Shown here: in pieces, positions 63,245 through 64,000 of the stretch | Position numbering within the stretch: the first letter of the stretch is position 1 | Layout: the number at the start of each line of letters is the position of its first letter | Assembly (NCBI GenBank): GCA_016721465.1 | Contig: JADKIA010000027.1 | Span: 496,001 to 560,000 of the forward strand | From: Ideonella sp. | Lineage (GTDB): Bacteria; Pseudomonadota; Gammaproteobacteria; Burkholderiales; Burkholderiaceae_C | Direction: 5' to 3' | DNA length: 64,000 nucleotides | Translations under genes and position numbers: made by a program | Notes under the pieces: generated by a model | The model's input: the letters and a program-made list of their open reading frames with translations, nothing else | Told to the model about the DNA's origin: nothing | Databases searched by the model: none

Positions 63245-64000
63245 TCATGCAGCCAGGCGTTGCGCCTTCTCGGCCGGCAGCGTAAGCGCCAGTGCATCGC
63301 GCGCGGCCACCCGGCCTTCGTCGGTGGGCACCACCCAGATTTCAACGGCACTGCCGGCTTCGTGGATGGCGGCGATGCCGCTGCCGTCGGCGGCCCGGTT
63401 GGCCACCACATCGATGCGCACGCCCAGGTAGGCGAGCGACTCGCACAGCGATTGGCGCAGGACGGCGTCGTGTTCGCCGATGCCCCCGGTGAAGCCGATC
63501 AGGTCCACGCCGCCCAGGCAGGCGGCCATGGCGCCGGCTTCGCGCCGCACACGGTAGGTGAATTGCTCGATGGCCCGCGCGGCGCGCGGGTCGGTGCTGG
63601 CACGCAGAGTGCGCATGTCGGCCGACAGACCCGACACGCCCAGCAGGCCGGATTGCTTGTAGAGCAGCTGCTCGATCGCGTCGACCGTCCAGCCCTGACG
63701 CATCAGGTGCAGCAGCACGCCGGCGTCCAGCGAACCGCAGCGTGTGCCCATCATCAGCCCGTCCAGTGCCGAGAAGCCCATCGACGTGGCGACGCTGCGC
63801 CCCTTGCGCACCGCGCACAGGCTGGCACCGTTGCCCAGGTGGGCCAGCAACAGGCGGCCGCGGGCGCGCGGCGTGGCCGCTGTGAGGTGCTCGCTGACAT
63901 AGCGGTAGGACAGGCCATGGAAGCCATATCGGCGCACACCGTCCTGCCAGAAGCGGTCGGGCAGGGCGAAGCGGGTCTCCACCTCGGGCGCCGTGGCATG
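63245..64000 (-). CDS. ackA: acetate kinase, 3' part (5' end outside window)
   Basis: The last 251 residues are present. The frame stays open to the window edge. Acetate kinase signatures are YGFHGLSYRYVSE, LLLAHLGNGASLCAV (phosphate-binding), GFSALDGLMMGTRCGSLD and GGIGEHDAVLR. It makes acetyl phosphate from acetate and ATP or the reverse. The 5' part (about 150 residues) and any pta partner are outside the window. The upstream poly-G run makes its link to the enamidase-like gene uncertain. Confidence 0.93.
   Translation of the reverse strand, partial: HATAPEVETRFALPDRFWQDGVRRYGFHGLSYRYVSEHLTAATPRARGRLLLAHLGNGASLCAVRKGRSVATSMGFSALDGLMMGTRCGSLDAGVLLHLMRQGWTVDAIEQLLYKQSGLLGVSGLSADMRTLRASTDPRAARAIEQFTYRVRREAGAMAACLGGVDLIGFTGGIGEHDAVLRQSLCESLAYLGVRIDVVANRAADGSGIAAIHEAGSAVEIWVVPTDEGRVAARDALALTLPAEKAQRLAA

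Overview
This is a GC-rich window with tightly packed, mostly overlapping genes. The protein families (PqiABC, CcmF/H/I, CcsA/ResB, catalase-like, ECF sigma, many lipoproteins) fit a betaproteobacterium of the order Burkholderiales. The species cannot be named from the sequence alone. No rRNA, tRNA, CRISPR array, insertion sequence or phage gene was seen.

Region 1 (1-16358, all on +) is a multiheme cytochrome gene cluster. It holds a 4-heme and an 11-heme c-type cytochrome, four triheme c7-type proteins, a parvulin-type prolyl isomerase, a 609-residue outer-membrane beta-barrel candidate, three NHL beta-propeller lipoproteins, two paralogous helical periplasmic proteins of unknown function, and a ResB/CcsA heme-attachment pair. 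The centre has a mirrored order, A-B-X-X'-B'-A', with all six genes on one strand. This looks like an electron-transfer conduit from periplasm to cell surface with its own assembly factors.

Region 2 (16385-27914) continues the theme: CcmF, CcmH and CcmI, a TlpA/CcmG-like thioredoxin, a histidine kinase, an NtrC-type sigma-54 activator, a Sel1-repeat protein, a monoheme cytochrome and two further beta-propeller proteins. Sigma-54-type -24/-12 promoters lie before the first propeller lipoprotein (77-92), the 4-heme cytochrome (1367-1382) and ccmF (17028-17043). The last two have paired palindromes, TTCCCG-N4-CGGGAA, about 90 and 120 bp upstream of the -12 element. A third perfect copy lies at 25136-25151. 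The encoded NtrC-type regulator is the obvious candidate to bind them, so regions 1 and 2 are probably one regulon.

Region 3 (28297-38834) combines a very large class III cyclase/ATPase with a catalase-like heme protein, an alpha-dioxygenase/cyclooxygenase-like peroxidase, a lipoxygenase-like protein and a diheme c-type protein. It is a plausible fatty-acid oxygenation (oxylipin) locus.

Region 4 (38945-46159) begins with a membrane-anchored cyclic-nucleotide-binding protein. It is followed by pqiA-like, pqiA-like, pqiB and pqiC (lipid transport across the envelope). Then, on the minus strand, come an MlaE-like permease, an MlaD-like protein and a TPR lipoprotein.

Region 5 (46188-57727) holds a serralysin-like metalloprotease, a DUF1800/DUF1501 pair and an HtrA-like protease. 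Divergent from these is an ECF sigma factor followed by a small protein, a TPR-CHAT caspase-like protease and a subtilisin-like protease.

Region 6 (57737-64000, minus strand) holds a large hybrid histidine kinase, a small secreted protein, an enamidase-like amidohydrolase and the 3' part of an acetate kinase gene. A 37-base run of G between the last two looks like a sequencing or assembly artefact, so their adjacency is unsafe.
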